Shown: positions 44,819-57,742, counted from the first letter of the stretch. The stretch: 64,000 nucleotides of DNA from Xestospongia bergquistia (GCA_963965975.1 OZ014416.1:6944001-7008000), one strand, 5' to 3'. Made by a program: numbers and translations. The notes: a model not told the origin generated them from the sequence alone.

Positions 44819-45626
44819 TTAGAGACAGGAACGTGGCAAAACACACAGCACAACAGTCTGAAAAATCTTTGGAAGACAGCCATCGGCACCATTTAGATAT
44901 CGACATTGTTCAATAACAAATCCATACGTTTTAATGCCAATGCCAAAAATCCTCATATTGTTACCACCATCAGCTGCCTCCGCAATTGTCTTTCCTTTGA
45001 AGAAACCGTCTTCGTCTTGAGTGAACCTCCTGCACGGTGGAACAACAAGGCCATTTTTTCCACAGGGAAACAGGTTCTCGAGGTTAAGGAATATCGCACC
45101 TAGTTGAGAGTTGTGATAGTCCTTGTAACTAGGTCTGTACGCAAGAATAGAGGAAGTCGTAGATGTCTTCCCATTCCCAATTGTAATGCTATCGAGGATA
45201 GGGCCTCGTGTAAGACTATCACCCTTTATCTTTTGAATTGTCAGTACACGCGGCTACCAGCACCAATGGAGAGATAAACCATCTGCACAACTGCGTAGAT
45301 AAAAAAAAAAGAATCATTTGACATTATGCATATAAATTTACACATTTGACTAAACGTTAACTGTGTATGGTTTTAGACCTACCAGGTTGAGAAGCAAGCT
45401 TTTTATCAATGACAAGGTTAATCAGTTTCTCGAGGCGTGTGGAGGTAGGAATAACAGCTGATTCGCTGTTGTCACTGTCGTCATCTTCCATATTCCCACC
45501 TTCCATTTCTTGTTGGTTGACTTCAAAAGACCTATCCACTTCAGGTTGGCTGTCCTCAAATGACGTCTCAATACGAGGGTCAGCAAACACTACTGCAACA
45601 GCTAAGAAAACAATAAAATATTTCAT
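44819..45626 (-). pseudogene. Secreted acidic/cysteine-containing protein, copy E, frameshifted
   Basis: Exon 1 45626-45383 (244 nt) is intact, with signal peptide MKYFIVFLAVAVVFA and the shortened acidic region. Exon 2 45290-44819 is 472 nt instead of 470. A CG dinucleotide is inserted at about 45248-45252 (cacgcggct for cacggct in D and F), so the frame runs into TGA (45241-45243) some 16 codons into the domain. The rest of exon 2 is almost identical to D, which points to a very recent lesion or a sequencing or assembly error at a CG repeat. Splice sites are unchanged. Confidence 0.75.
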
Positions 45627-45670
45627 TTTTCGTATTTTTTCACGAATGACCAGCACTGGTTGGCTACCTG

Positions 45671-45679
45671 CTTAAATAG
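45671..45679 (-). promoter_or_regulatory. TATA-like box of secreted copy E
   Basis: CTATTTAAG on the minus strand, 45 bp above the ATG, as in D. Confidence 0.55.
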
Positions 45680-46244
45680 TCTTGTGAATTCGTATAAAAG
45701 CATACACTTACATTGCGTACATATATATATTATATAACGTGACGTTATTGACTTTCTATTATGTCAGTAATGGACGGGTGTACTAATAGTCGAAAAACGT
45801 GTCCTATATATATATATATATATGGAACATGTTGACACAGTATTAACAAATGTGGTTAATATTAGTGTTTGTTGTTTGGTATAGTCCAATAGTATTCAAT
45901 TTTCTAGTGCATGAAAACATTGATTTTATTTACTCAAGATATGATAACATTTTTGAATCTTGTCACTAGTGGGTGTAAATTCTCATAACATGTATTTGGA
46001 AGGTTTCTTTTGAAGTCTACTCGTTCTAGTTCTAGCTCTATTTTTATAAACTTCTATATAGGTTATATATCTGTGAAAAACTCTCTCTCTCTCTCTCTTT
46101 ACATTTTAAAATGTATGCTTAAAACTTCATTAAATGGAATATCAACAAATAATAGCCACCTTTTCTTTTTGGCAGCTGTATTTCCAGTCATGCCTTCATG
46201 TCATATAATTAATAGTCAGAGTAATCACATAAGATACAACAGCT

Positions 46245-46560
46245 GGGACCATATGTATTCTGCTCATTGTAGATTTGCTGTGCATTGTGTTAAAGAACAT
46301 CCACTGTATATATTCCATTGGTATTCTCTCTATTGTAGTTTTGCTGTGCATTGTGTGAAAGAACTGCCCTTGTTTGTATTCCATTGCAGTCAGTTTAATT
46401 TGCTGTAGATTATGTTTAAATAAGGACTGCCACTGTATGTATTCTATGCATTGTGTTTTTGCTCTGTATACAAGGACTGGCACTATATCTATTCCATCAT
46501 AGTCAGTTTATTGTTTATTATATGTAAGGAATGATACTACATGTATTCAACCCTTATATG
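46245..46560 (+). repeat. ~62-bp degenerate tandem repeat (unit E)
   Basis: Counterpart of 37020-37335. Confidence 0.7.
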
Positions 46561-47968
46561 TACACAATGCATGGTCAGCAAAGTTACCACTAATTACTAT
46601 TGAACTGTATACTTTGACTTCATAAAAAGTATTATACACTGTGTGGAGATTCCTATTTACATTCCATAGTGACAGACTTTACATATACGAGACTCAATAC
46701 ACAGCAAAGCTACCATAGAACGCATATAGTGAATGTCTTTGCAAGAACTGTCCATAATTATCAATATATCAAACCATCTCACTTTTACAAGGTCAGCAAA
46801 GTTAAATTCAGTCAAATTGACATCTAAACATCATCTTTTGAGTAATGTGGTCTGGTATCAAGTAGTTTAGGAAACAATGACCATATCTTTATTAGATTGA
46901 GCAATACATATATGTTAGCATTTCTGTTATTTCAGCACTCACTGAAGTGTATTGCCAATGTTTTGAACCTCTGTTATATACTAGTTTGATGAAAAAACAT
47001 ATACTTACAAAATTGATTTAAAATACCAACAACATATATATCCTATTTAGTAATAAATATGGAATTGACAGTTCATTAATTTATTAATAAATGACTTCTC
47101 AGTAAGGACATGTATGTGATATTGAGGTTTGTTATTAGCATCCTTAACATGTTACTCTTTATCCTTCAAATTGGCAATTGGCAGCTCTCTATAACGAAAC
47201 TGAAAGTTTAAAAATTTGAACAGCTACTTTGAAACAGTTTTGACAAATAAACTATAAGTAATATCAAAATAACATAGCATATTATGCACATACATTTTCA
47301 AATAAATATTAACATTGACTAATTGTTGACTTGTATATTTAAACCATACGCAGTTTAAATTAAAGAAGTTTATTAACAGCAATAGCTCTTATTATACAAG
47401 TTAGCATTAATAACACAGTGTTATAGGTGTTACTCAATTTGACCTGACAGAAAATCAAACTGAATCCTGTATAAGCTTAAAATTTATAAAGCTTAATTTA
47501 TAAAGCTATAAGATGGTTGTTATGTTGAAAGAATTCAATGCTTTCATTGAATCATATCCGTTGGGTTTTATGAGATTTTACTAGTTTGATTATAATACGA
47601 TAACATAATATTGTAAGGCTGATAGTAAAATTAAGTACACTGTAAAAATTGGGTTGTTACTACAATAATCTTAACAACCATAAGGAGATAGTGGGTTGTT
47701 TCCAGAACATCAATGAGATGTAGTGGGTTGCTAAGGGTTGTCACACATGCAAACTTCTTGTTGAAAAGTGTTAATGTATGATCTTAAGGCAAGTTACTGA
47801 ACAGCAAGTCAAGATTTACACATATATTTCCGTTGAAGGAGCAAGTTATGGCTGTATATATAATATTAACTAATTGTCTTTTAATAATAACAATATTTGT
47901 TAAAATGTTATTGAATGGAAACAAATATTGACAAAACACAAAGCAGCATGTTACAAAAAGGAAAAAAT

Positions 47969-50900
47969 TTACACATACAATGTGTTACATATATGAAACT
48001 TAGGAACAACAGTTAGCATGGATGATTGTACATGCAATTGCCTGATAAAATACAGTGTGGAATGATATCTGTTCAAATTTTCTAAGTCAAATAAAGTGTA
48101 TGTAGAAGTTGCTTTAATAACATATGCATGATAATGAATGTTAAACTTGACGGTCGTATAACAGCGACAATATCCAAATGGCTGGTTTCCTCCAATGATG
48201 TATATGTGACATAACCTGGCAAACACAGGGTGATCATCTTTGACATCAACTAAAAGTGTAGCATCTGGTTGATATTTGACACCAGCAATGATTAACCAGT
48301 TGGTTCTGAAAAAAATGAAGCAGTTTAGGTCAGCAAAACTGTTGCACTCATCAACTTATGGATTCATGTACTTGATGAAATTTACAGACATATAGACAGA
48401 CACAAACACACACACATACATGAGTAGATTACAGTATCTATTCCTATAATAATTGAAATCAAATAGAACTGATAATAAGACAATATGTTGTTTACATGCA
48501 TAAGCATATACTTGTAACACTCTATTTATTCATCTTGCAGATCATAGGGACGATCCATAACAGCAACACTACTCCCTGCATATAAGTATATAATTACTTG
48601 ACACAGCTGAAGAACAAACAACAACTATCAAATATACCTGGGCCAATTTGAAGGTCATCTTGGATTAAGGAAGTGTTGTCCAAGTTATTGTAGCAGGTCA
48701 TAAATTGATGACGCTTTGCAAGAGTTAGGCTAATGTTTTTGTAATTTCCAATTTTTTGAGACAATTTTTTGAAGTATGAATGCTTTGCTTCAAACCTCAT
48801 GCACCAGTGTCGAACCAGAGGTCCATATCTGAAAAAATAGTATTGTTATGTTTCATAATAACAACACAATGTATGTAACTATTTGTTCATAATGTAACTT
48901 ACTTTAGAATGAGTCTTGGCATGTGTATGCAATAGTGCATTTTTGGGATCACACTTGACTGAGGATACAAGTCAAGGAATGCTGTATGATGGTCCTCTAT
49001 TAAAAGTTTCAGATAACTAACATCATCTTCCAAAATCTCTGGTGCCATCAAGTAGTCCGTGATCTCCAGCATTAGTAGGTAATTTTTATAATGATAATCA
49101 CTCTCAGGAATGAAACTACCAATCATAAAAGGTATGAGCCGGCATAGTAGTCATGCTTGAGATGCTGAATGCAATTAAGAAAGAAAAGAAAGAAGTTTTT
49201 GATTATGAACCCAGTCAGTATAACATGTAGCTTACCTTTTTGCTTTAAACTGCCAGTATCACTAACAAGGGTTTGGTGAGATATGGGTGCTGGACGATCA
49301 GTTTCGTTATATCCCAGCTCAATTCCTTCAATAAAATCATTCAAAGTGGCCAGCTAAAATATGTTGAAGTAATGATTGGTGAGCATAGAGTGCTGAAGAA
49401 ATAACTTTAATTCATACTGCAGACATCCTTCCAGGATATCATGCATGACATCTGGTAGTAAACCTTCACAAACATTAAAATACCTTAAGTCCATTAAAAC
49501 ACTTCGTCTAGTAATTCCATATTTAATTGAGTAAGTCCCATCATCATCATTCATCAGATCACTTAAATGTGATTGGTGCAGTTCAATTGAGCGCAACTGA
49601 AACAGCTCTTCTTTGGACTAAATTTCATAATAGAACAAGGGAAGTGAGAAGAACAGGGAACTTTAAACTCACAATCTCTTTACTCTCGTCTGCAGTACTT
49701 AAGCACTGGCGACAAAAACGATAAGCACTGCTTCCTTCTTTGAACCCACCACAAGCACTGCTTGCTGGATTATCTATCTGCTGATATCAAAGCAATGGTA
49801 CCATATAAGTTGATGTTTTCTTCATTGATCATGAATATATGGCCAGACTCCTGTAAAGGTACACATATCAATACATGAAAAGTCAAATTTTACAATATCA
49901 AATTTACTAATTTTTTTAAATCGTCCACAATTGGCTTTAGCACAGAGTCCAATGAGTACTTCTTGATATATTTGTGCTTGCATATTGCCAGCAGCTGTAT
50001 GTTCCTGACCTTTGACCGATACTTAGGGTGAAGGTTTGCCAGAGTGAAGTAAAAGAATCCTAAAATATTTTGTTCAACACTAAATGCATATAATGTCAAT
50101 ACTCAAATTACAACATACATATTTGATAACAGACTCGCCTACATCTACACTGAACTCAAAAAATACATGTATGTACCTAATTTGTGCTTCGTTCTACTTG
50201 ATCCTAACGGATTACATAACTCCACATCATCATAGTATACTAACAGCTGCAAAGCATTCTACCAAACAAAAAACATTTGATGTATTTTGAAGTTTTCTCC
50301 ATCACAGAAGTCACTAACTACTAAGTAAGAATCCCTGGAACCCTACTTGCATGGCCTCTCTGAATCTACAATATAATATAAGATTGGCCAGTATATACTC
50401 AAATGAAATGATTAGTCACTACATACCAGATTTTCTGAAATTGTTGGTGCATCACTAATTTATTAATTGCTGTAATCTTAATTTAACTAACCTCTTCCCA
50501 AACAGTGGAATTATTGAGCATCAATTGTAATGTATCCAAAACTGGGATATAAGTCATTGTTTCACTTATCTCAACAACATGCCGTTTAGATCCACGTTTC
50601 TGAGGCCTTAGTTTGGTTCCTAAAACAATCTCAATTGGATTCTACAGATTAAAAAGAAATCGATGGAACTCATTAATGATGTTGATATATATATTCTACA
50701 CTAGTAATATAACTTGACTTAGATTATACATGTAAATTACCACCATGTTGAAGTTCTCACTGAAATATTTCATTTGTTGTGATTGTGTTTCAAGTCCAGA
50801 GAATATTTTCTTCCTTGTAGTGAACTCTTTGGATACTTGTTCAATGGTAAATGTATCTACCTTAGCATCCCTAAGAATACTTGTTACACGATGGCATGTG

Positions 50901-51342
50901 TTTTGTAATGATATATCATAGAGCGATTGAATATCAATCATAACTGCATCCATTACTGACAAAGGTAGTCGATGAAGCTCTCGTGTCTTGAGTATCCATA
51001 CAGCTGAAGCTTTCTGCATATCAACTATGCCAGTTTCAGCACTGTCTTCCTCACTCACGTTTCTGTCATCAGAATAGAAGTACTATCAAGCAGGGTTGAG
51101 TCGGAATTTTCTTCTAAATTCACCAAGCAGTCATGATCAGTAACAATGATGGATGTGTCATGGTAGTTGTAGATATGGTTACGATAACTTTCAAAGCTAG
51201 CATAGGTTCGGGAACACCCTTGGAGGTTACACTGTAAATGAAAGTTTGGTTTGTCGGCATGTGAATGATGTGATAGCCTTACGTGTCGTAGGAATTCAGA
51301 CAAAGCACGAAAGTTATATTCACAACATAGCGGACATTTCAT
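47969..51342 (-). pseudogene. Transposase of transposon copy 2, decayed
   Basis: The same exon order as 38745-42094. Shared lesions are the TAG before the LATLNDF block and the TGA before the LLCRLIP-like block. Private lesions are a one-base loss at about 51075 after LLDSTS in the zinc-finger exon, a T lost in the poly-T at about 49912 (frame ends LKKLVNLIL), and a 4-bp insertion at about 49773. The C-terminal exon (48226-47969 portion) keeps the frame that copy 1 has lost. A 9-bp insertion lengthens the first zinc-finger spacer (RLSHHSHADK). Not able to encode a full transposase. Confidence 0.7.
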
Positions 51343-52830
51343 TTCTTCACGTCACTGACCATAGATAGTAGAGTAGATCTATGCACTGACTGATCTAGAC
51401 ATCTAGTAGCGCCTGTATCAGGATTAAAGGTGTGACTGTACTAGGAGGGAGGAGTAAGTGCCATACTTTTACATACTGTTTTTGATTTCAACTATTATTA
51501 TTGATTTCATTGTTATTGCTATACATTCACTAGGGAACTTGGAAAATACAGCTCAGGCAGAAAATGAGCAATATGAGAAGACCATCATCTTCATCTGATT
51601 TGGACGACGTGAGATAATTATGGTATTATGATTAAAATACTTTGTTCTTTCCATGTGGTAGATGGAGAATCGTGAAACTCCAAAGTCCCAAACTAGGAAA
51701 CGCTCGGTAATAAATTAGTCTTTGTAAACTAATACATCATTATTATGTTGTAGTTATCAATAAAACTATTATTATGTATCTCCATCTAGATTGAAGCAGG
51801 TGGAACCCCTATGAGACAAAAAGTTTCTGATAAGATCAATTTGGTGAGTATACGTTGAGGTTACATGATTTGTATTAACTGTTTTGTAATTTTAATGTTT
51901 ACATGTAGTTTAATACTGAACAATCCCAAGAGACTGACCATGATGCTCATGAGAGCAATCTTGCTCTCCTCCAACAGCATCTGGCCAAACAGGATCATGA
52001 AGTGTCAGACATAAAATCTTTGATGCATACAACCTTTTCAACTCGAAAGAAATGGATAATTGAAGACATTCCACCCGTTTATCAAATCCTTGATTTGTTT
52101 CCATCACTAAAAAAAGTGAAATATGTGAGTAATGAAAACCATCATGTACAATTATTCATTATCATTATTATTTAGTTGATGTGTGAATTGAAGTGTATAG
52201 TGGAACGGGATGACTCACTAGAGGCTTTCCCAACTATGTTCAAGGATGGAAAAGCTAACTTTATGCAGTTGCAATCTAAGATCAGAAGATATGCCAAGCT
52301 GGAAAGTGAGACATCTAGGTCTTTAGTAGCATTACTTGAAAAACAGAGTAATGAGTTGTCCTTTTGTCTTGGTGAGTTGATGATTGGTACATATTCCAAC
52401 AAATTTGTAAATATTGCTTTTTTATTTAATGATCAGATGCAGTTGATGATCTAGAATCAACCAATGAAACTATCGACACTAGCAATCTTGAAAGCATGCA
52501 TACCTTTCAGCAGTTAGAGTATCTCCTTCTACCAAAGTTGTTTACAAACACATCTGTTATTATGTTTTAACTGTGAGTATCATGCATGTTACATTAAAGT
52601 ATCAAGTTACTTAATTTTTTAGTTACACCAATTTGTTTTCATATAGTCTATCATGCTTGATATATTTTTGTATAGGATCCATTTGATGACTTAGAGGAGC
52701 TGGCTAAAAGAGACAAACGAAACTATCCCTATATTACTGCTGTGAATAACAGTGGTACAATGCAGTTCTTCCTCATTGTTGAGCGCATTGTATTCACAAA
52801 GACATCTGACTTTTTTAAAGCTTTGTGGGG
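50418..52830. repeat. First copy of the 2413-bp tandem duplication inside transposon copy 2
   Basis: Covers the transposase 5' exons, the divergent promoter and the accessory gene up to the middle of its last exon. The left edge reads gtcACTAcatacc. Confidence 0.9.
51564..52830 (+). pseudogene. Accessory gene of transposon copy 2, first copy, 3'-truncated
   Basis: The exons correspond to those of 42316-43750. A one-base deletion near 52560 (attatgt for attaatgt) shifts exon 6, and the last exon is cut at the duplication junction, where the sequence passes into antisense transposase. The conserved C-terminal block is missing. It also has a Lys-to-Met change in the PKRQK motif. Confidence 0.75.
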
Positions 52831-55244
52831 ACTACATACCAGATTTTCTGAAATTGTTGGTGCATCACTAATTTATTAATTGCTGTAATCTTAATTTAAC
52901 TAACCTCTTCCCAAACAGTGGAATTATTGAGCATCAATTGTAATGTATCCAAAACTGGGATATAAGTCATTGTTTCACTTATCTCAACAACATGCCGTTT
53001 AGATCCACGTTTCTGAGGCCTTAGTTTGGTTCCTAAAACAATCTCAATTGGATTCTACAGATTAAAAAGAAATCGATGGAACTCATTAATGATGTTGATA
53101 TATATATTCTACACTAGTAATATAACTTGACTTAGATTATACATGTAAATTACCACCATGTTGAAGTTCTCACTGAAATATTTCAATTGTTGTGATTGTG
53201 TTTCAAGTCCAGAGAATATTTTCTTCCTTGTAGTGAACTCTTTGGATACTTGTTCAATGGTAAATGTATCTACCTTAGCATCCCTAAGAATACTTGTTAC
53301 ACGATGGCATGTGTTTTGTAATGATATATCATAGAGCGATTGAATATCAATCATAACTGCATCCATTACTGACAAAGGTAGTCGATGAAGCTCTCGTGTC
53401 TTGAGTATCCATACAGCTGAAGCTTTCTGCATATCAACTATGCCAGTTTCAGCACTGTCTTCCTCACTCACGTTTCTGTCATCAGAATAGAAGTACTATC
53501 AAGCAGGGTTGAGTCGGAATTTTCTTCTAAATTCACCAAGCAGTCATGATCAGTAACAATGATGGATGTGTCATGGTAGTTGTAGATATGGTTACGATAA
53601 CTTTCAAAGCTAGCATAGGTTCGGGAACACCCTTGGAGGTTACACTGTAAATGAAAGTTTGGTTTGTCGGCATGTGAATGATGTGATAGCCTTACGTGTC
53701 GTAGGAATTCAGACAAAGCACGAAAGTTATATTCACAACATAGCGGACATTTCATTTCTTCACGTCACTGACCATAGATAGTAGAGTAGATCTATGCACT
53801 GACTGATCTAGACATCTAGTAGCGCCTGTATCAGGATTAAAGGTGTGACTGTAATAGGAGGGAGGAGTAAGTGCCATACTTTTACATACTGTTTTTGATT
53901 TCAACTATTATTATTGATTTCATTGTTATTGCTATACATTCACTAGGGAACTTGGAAAATACAGCTCAGGCAGAAAATGAGCAATATGAGAAGACCATCA
54001 TCTTCATCTGATTTGGACGACGTGAGATAATTATGGTATTATGATTAAAATACTTTGTTCTTTCCATGTGGTAGATGGAGAATTGTGAAACTCCAAAGTC
54101 CCAAACTAGGAAATGCTCGGTAATAAATTAGTCTTTGTAAACTAATACATCATTATTGTGTTGTACTTATCAATAAAACTATTATTATGTATCTCCATCT
54201 AGATTGAAGCAGGTGGAACCCCTAAGAGACAAAAAGTTTCTGATAAGATCAATTTGGTGAGTATACGTTGAGGTTACATGATTTGTATTAACTGTTTTGT
54301 AATTTTAATGTTTACATGTAGTTTAATACTGAACAATCCCAAGAGACTGACCATGATGCTCATGAGAGCAATCTTGCTCTCCTCCAACAGCATCTGGCCA
54401 AACAGGATCATGAAGTGTCAGACATAAAATCTTTGATGCATACAACCTTTTCAACTCGAAAGAAATGGATAATTGAAGACATTCCACCCGTTTATCAAAT
54501 CCTTGATTTGTTTCCATCACTAAAAAAAGTGAAATGTGTGAGTAATGAAAACTATCATGTACAATTATTCATTATCATTATTATTTAGTTGATGTGTGAA
54601 TTGAAGTGTATAGTGGAACGGGATGACTCACTAGAGGCTTTCCCAACTATGTTCAAGGATGGAAAAGCTAAATTTATGCAGTTGCAATCTAAGATCAGAA
54701 GATATGCCAAGCTGGAAAGTGAGACATCTAGGTCTTTAGTAGCATTACTTGAAAAACAGAGTAATGAGTTGTCCTTTTGTCTTGGTGAGTTGATGATTGG
54801 TACATATTCCAACAAATTTGTAAATATTGCTTTTTTATTTAATGATCAGATGCAGTTGATGATCTAGAATCAACCAATGAAACTATCGACACTAGCAATC
54901 TTGAAAGCATGCATACCTTTCAGCAGTTAGAGTATCTCCTTCTACCAAAGTTGTTTACAAACACATCTGTTATTAATGTTTTAACTGTGAGTATCATGCA
55001 TGTTACATTAAAGTATCAAGTTACTTAATTTTTTAGTTACACCAATTTGTTTTCATATAGTCTATCATGCTTGATATATTTTTGTATAGGATCCATTTGA
55101 TGACTTAGAGGAGCTGGCTAAAAGAGACAAACGAAACTATCCCTATATTACTGCTGTGAATAACAGTGGTACAATGCAGTTCTTCCTCATTGTTGAGCGC
55201 ATTGTATTCACAAAGACATCTGACTTTTTTAAAGCTTTGTGGGG
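52831..55244. repeat. Second copy of the 2413-bp tandem duplication
   Basis: The junction at 52831 reads ggggACTAcatacc. The parental sequences are gtcACTAcatacc (50415) and ggggACTAattgc (55241), so the join used a 4-bp ACTA microhomology. Confidence 0.9.
52836..53755 (-). pseudogene. Transposase 5' fragment, second copy
   Basis: Duplicate of the zinc-finger exon and the next exons (53755 down). It shares the one-base loss after LLDSTS with the first copy, so that lesion predates the internal duplication. It has no downstream catalytic exons of its own, because the accessory gene lies beyond. Confidence 0.75.
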
Positions 55245-55410
55245 ACTAATTGCGGCATAGTTCACTTTTAATATTCAATACCCCAAAGCACTTACCAACA
55301 TCCTTGTTTTTATACAACATTTGCTGTTAGGAATCAAAAACAAAGGCCAGAAAATCCCTCCTCTTGTAAACCGAGTGTACAGTGCTGTGATGAAGACTGT
55401 GTCTGAATGA
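53977..55410 (+). pseudogene. Accessory gene of transposon copy 2, second copy, nonsense codon
   Basis: All seven exons are present. In the last exon a TAT tyrosine codon of copy 1 is TAG (55258-55260), truncating the protein within its C-terminal block (after LWGLIAA). Exon 6 lacks the deletion seen in the first copy. Exon 4 ends with a Tyr-to-Cys change at its splice edge (aaatgt|gtgag). Confidence 0.7.
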
Positions 55411-55940
55411 ATGTCATTATATATATATATATATAAAATTATACATTATGAGTATGCCTGATTTAGATGAATTAGATTGTAATACATTATTTTGTTTGGT
55501 TTTGTTTCGGTTTGATGCAGTTTCTCACATTTGTAGATTTTTAAGGATAAAAGACATTTGTTGAATAACTATAATTTATTTTGCTCTACATACAATGCAG
55601 AATTGTAGCAGCTACACCCTTGGGTTGTTACTCAGTAACAACTTTTGGGTTGTTATATTTAAACCAGTGGGCGAGCAACCTTAGGGTTGTTATGACAACA
55701 AACTATTTTTTACAGTGTAGGTGTGGATCTAGTTGATTATTCAGCTTTATACTCTAGTTTAGATAGTTATGTACAACGTATTCAAAATTATCTTATGTAA
55801 CAAAGTAGAGACAATAATTTTATCTCATTAGTAAAATTTCAATTGTATGTACATAATATCCATGTAGTTCCCAAACTAGATATGTTAACATTATTGTTCT
55901 TACAGTACTCACTAAGCTTACATTGACAATAACTTCTGTT

Positions 55941-56330
55941 ACTATAATATTATACAAGCCAGAATTACTAATGTCTTGATAATGTTCTATAACTCATTCA
56001 ACAGCTATTATTTCAGGTAGTGTGGTTTCTATGCTATAGAGATTGAAAGAGTGTTTGTCAACTTGTAATTTACGCGCCATACTCAGGCATACAACGTACT
56101 ATAATATTATACAAGCCAGAATTACTAATGTCTTGATAATGTTCTATAACTCATTCAACAGCTATTATTTCAGGTAGTGTGGTTTTTATGCTATAGAGAT
56201 TGAAAGAGTGTTTGTCAACTTGTAATTTACGCGCCATACTAAGGCATACAACGTACTTTTTGAAAACGTTCCTTCATACATAATCGCGCCATACTCAGGC
56301 ATACAACGTACTTCTTGAAAACGTTCCTTC
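55941..56330. repeat. Local tandem duplication unique to unit F
   Basis: A 157-bp segment (55941-56097) is repeated from 56098, and a third partial copy of the cgcgccatactcaggcatac block begins at 56284. D and E have a single copy. It lies downstream of the secreted gene F stop. Confidence 0.85.
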
Positions 56331-56743
56331 ATACATAATGAGTACTACTATTATTCTATTGCCTAAACCTTCCTGATCTTCATTTGAAATTTTGGTCAGA
56401 ATAATAAATATTCTTTGTTCTTTTTCGTAATGGCACTTCACGTAAACACTACTAGACATAATTATATATACGTACAATATATTAACTGGCTAATTATTAG
56501 GAACATTTGTGAGTAGCTGCTACCTTTCAATCAATGAAAGTAGTCAAACTAGTATGAGCGAACTACCATATGCAAAAACAAAGTTGCGATTATTTTACAA
56601 AAAAAACAGTATATGCCAAAACTAATTATACAAAATTCCTATGCCAAAACTAATTATACAAAATTCCCACTAATTTTACAAAACAGTATATGCAAGAACT
56701 ACTAATTATACAAAATTCGTTAAAGGAACGAGGCAGGATCCAT

Positions 56744-57512
56744 TTAGAGACAGGAACTTGGCAAAACACACAGCACAACAGTCTGAAAAATCTTTGGAAG
56801 ACAGCCATTGGCACCATTTAGATATCGACATTGTTCAATAACAAATCCATACGTTTTAATGCCAATGCCAAAAATCCTCATATTGTTACCACCATCAGCT
56901 GCCTCAGCAATTGTCTTTCCTTTGAAGAAACCGTCTTCGTCTTGAGTGAACCTCCTGCACGGTGGAACAACAACGCCATTTTTTCCACAGGGAAACAGCT
57001 CCTCGAGGTTAAGGAATATCGCACCTAGTTGAGAGTTGTGATAGTCCTTGTAACTAGGTCTGTACGCAAGGATAGAGGAAGTCGTAGATGTCTTCCCATT
57101 CCCAATTGTAATGCTATCGAGGATAGGGCCTCGTGTAAGACTATCACCGTTTATCTTTCGAATTGTCAGTACACGGCTACCAGCACCAATGGAGAGATAA
57201 ACCATCTGCACAACTGCGTAGATAAAAAAGAATCATTGACATTATGCGTATGCAAATTTTAAATTTACCAGGTTGAGAAGCAAGCTTTTTATCAATGACA
57301 AAGTTAATCAGTTTCTCGAGGCGTGTGGAGGTAGGAATAACAGCTGATTCGCTGTTGTCACTTTTGTCATCTTTCATATTCGCACCTTCCATTTCTTGTT
57401 GGTTGACTTCAAAAGACCTATCCACTTCAGGTTGGCTGTCCTCAAATGACGTCTCAATACGAGGGTCAGCAAACACTACTGCAACAGCTAAGAAAACAAT
57501 AAAATATTTCAT
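56744..57512 (-). CDS. Secreted acidic/cysteine-containing protein, copy F
   Basis: Exon 1 57512-57269 (244 nt) and exon 2 57213-56744 (470 nt) give 237 residues. Signal peptide MKYFIVFLAVAVVFA; acidic repeats FEDSQPEVDRSFEVNQQEME; the usual exon-2 domain ending CVLPSSCL, with all six cysteines. The intron is shorter at its start than in D and E, and its donor is GTAAAT instead of GTAGGT, the only copy with a different donor. Lys replaces Asp/Glu at two acidic positions (MKDDKSD). The frame is open, so together with A, B and D this is one of four intact members. Function unknown. Confidence 0.8.
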
Positions 57513-57556
57513 TTTTCGTATTTTTTCACGAATGACCAGCACTGGTTGGCTACCTG

Positions 57557-57565
57557 CTTAAATAG
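57557..57565 (-). promoter_or_regulatory. TATA-like box of secreted gene F
   Basis: CTATTTAAG on the minus strand, 45 bp above the ATG, as in D and E. Confidence 0.6.
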
Positions 57566-57688
57566 CCTTGTGAATTCGTATAAAAGCATACACTTACATT
57601 GCGTACATATATATATTATATAACGTGACGTTATTGACTTTCTATTATGTCAGTAATGGACGAGTGTACTAATAGTCGAAAAACGTGT

Positions 57689-57690
<2 letters not shown>

Positions 57691-57742
<52 letters not shown>

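Larger units (their letters stand above)
44060..47637. repeat. Unit E of the ~3.65 kb tandem repeat
   Basis: Collinear with unit D (34820-38413) at an offset of about 9.23 kb, which equals one unit plus one transposon. Contains secreted copy E and ends at the target site of transposon copy 2. Confidence 0.9.
47638..55717. mobile_element. CMC-type DNA transposon, copy 2, with internal duplication
   Basis: 8080 bp with the same CACTGTAAAA ends and the same TA duplication (47636-47637, 55718-55719), inserted at exactly the same base of the unit as copy 1. Apart from small indels it differs from copy 1 by a 2413-bp tandem duplication of its middle. Same-site insertion with matching flanks means that it was copied with the unit and did not transpose independently. 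Confidence 0.9.
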
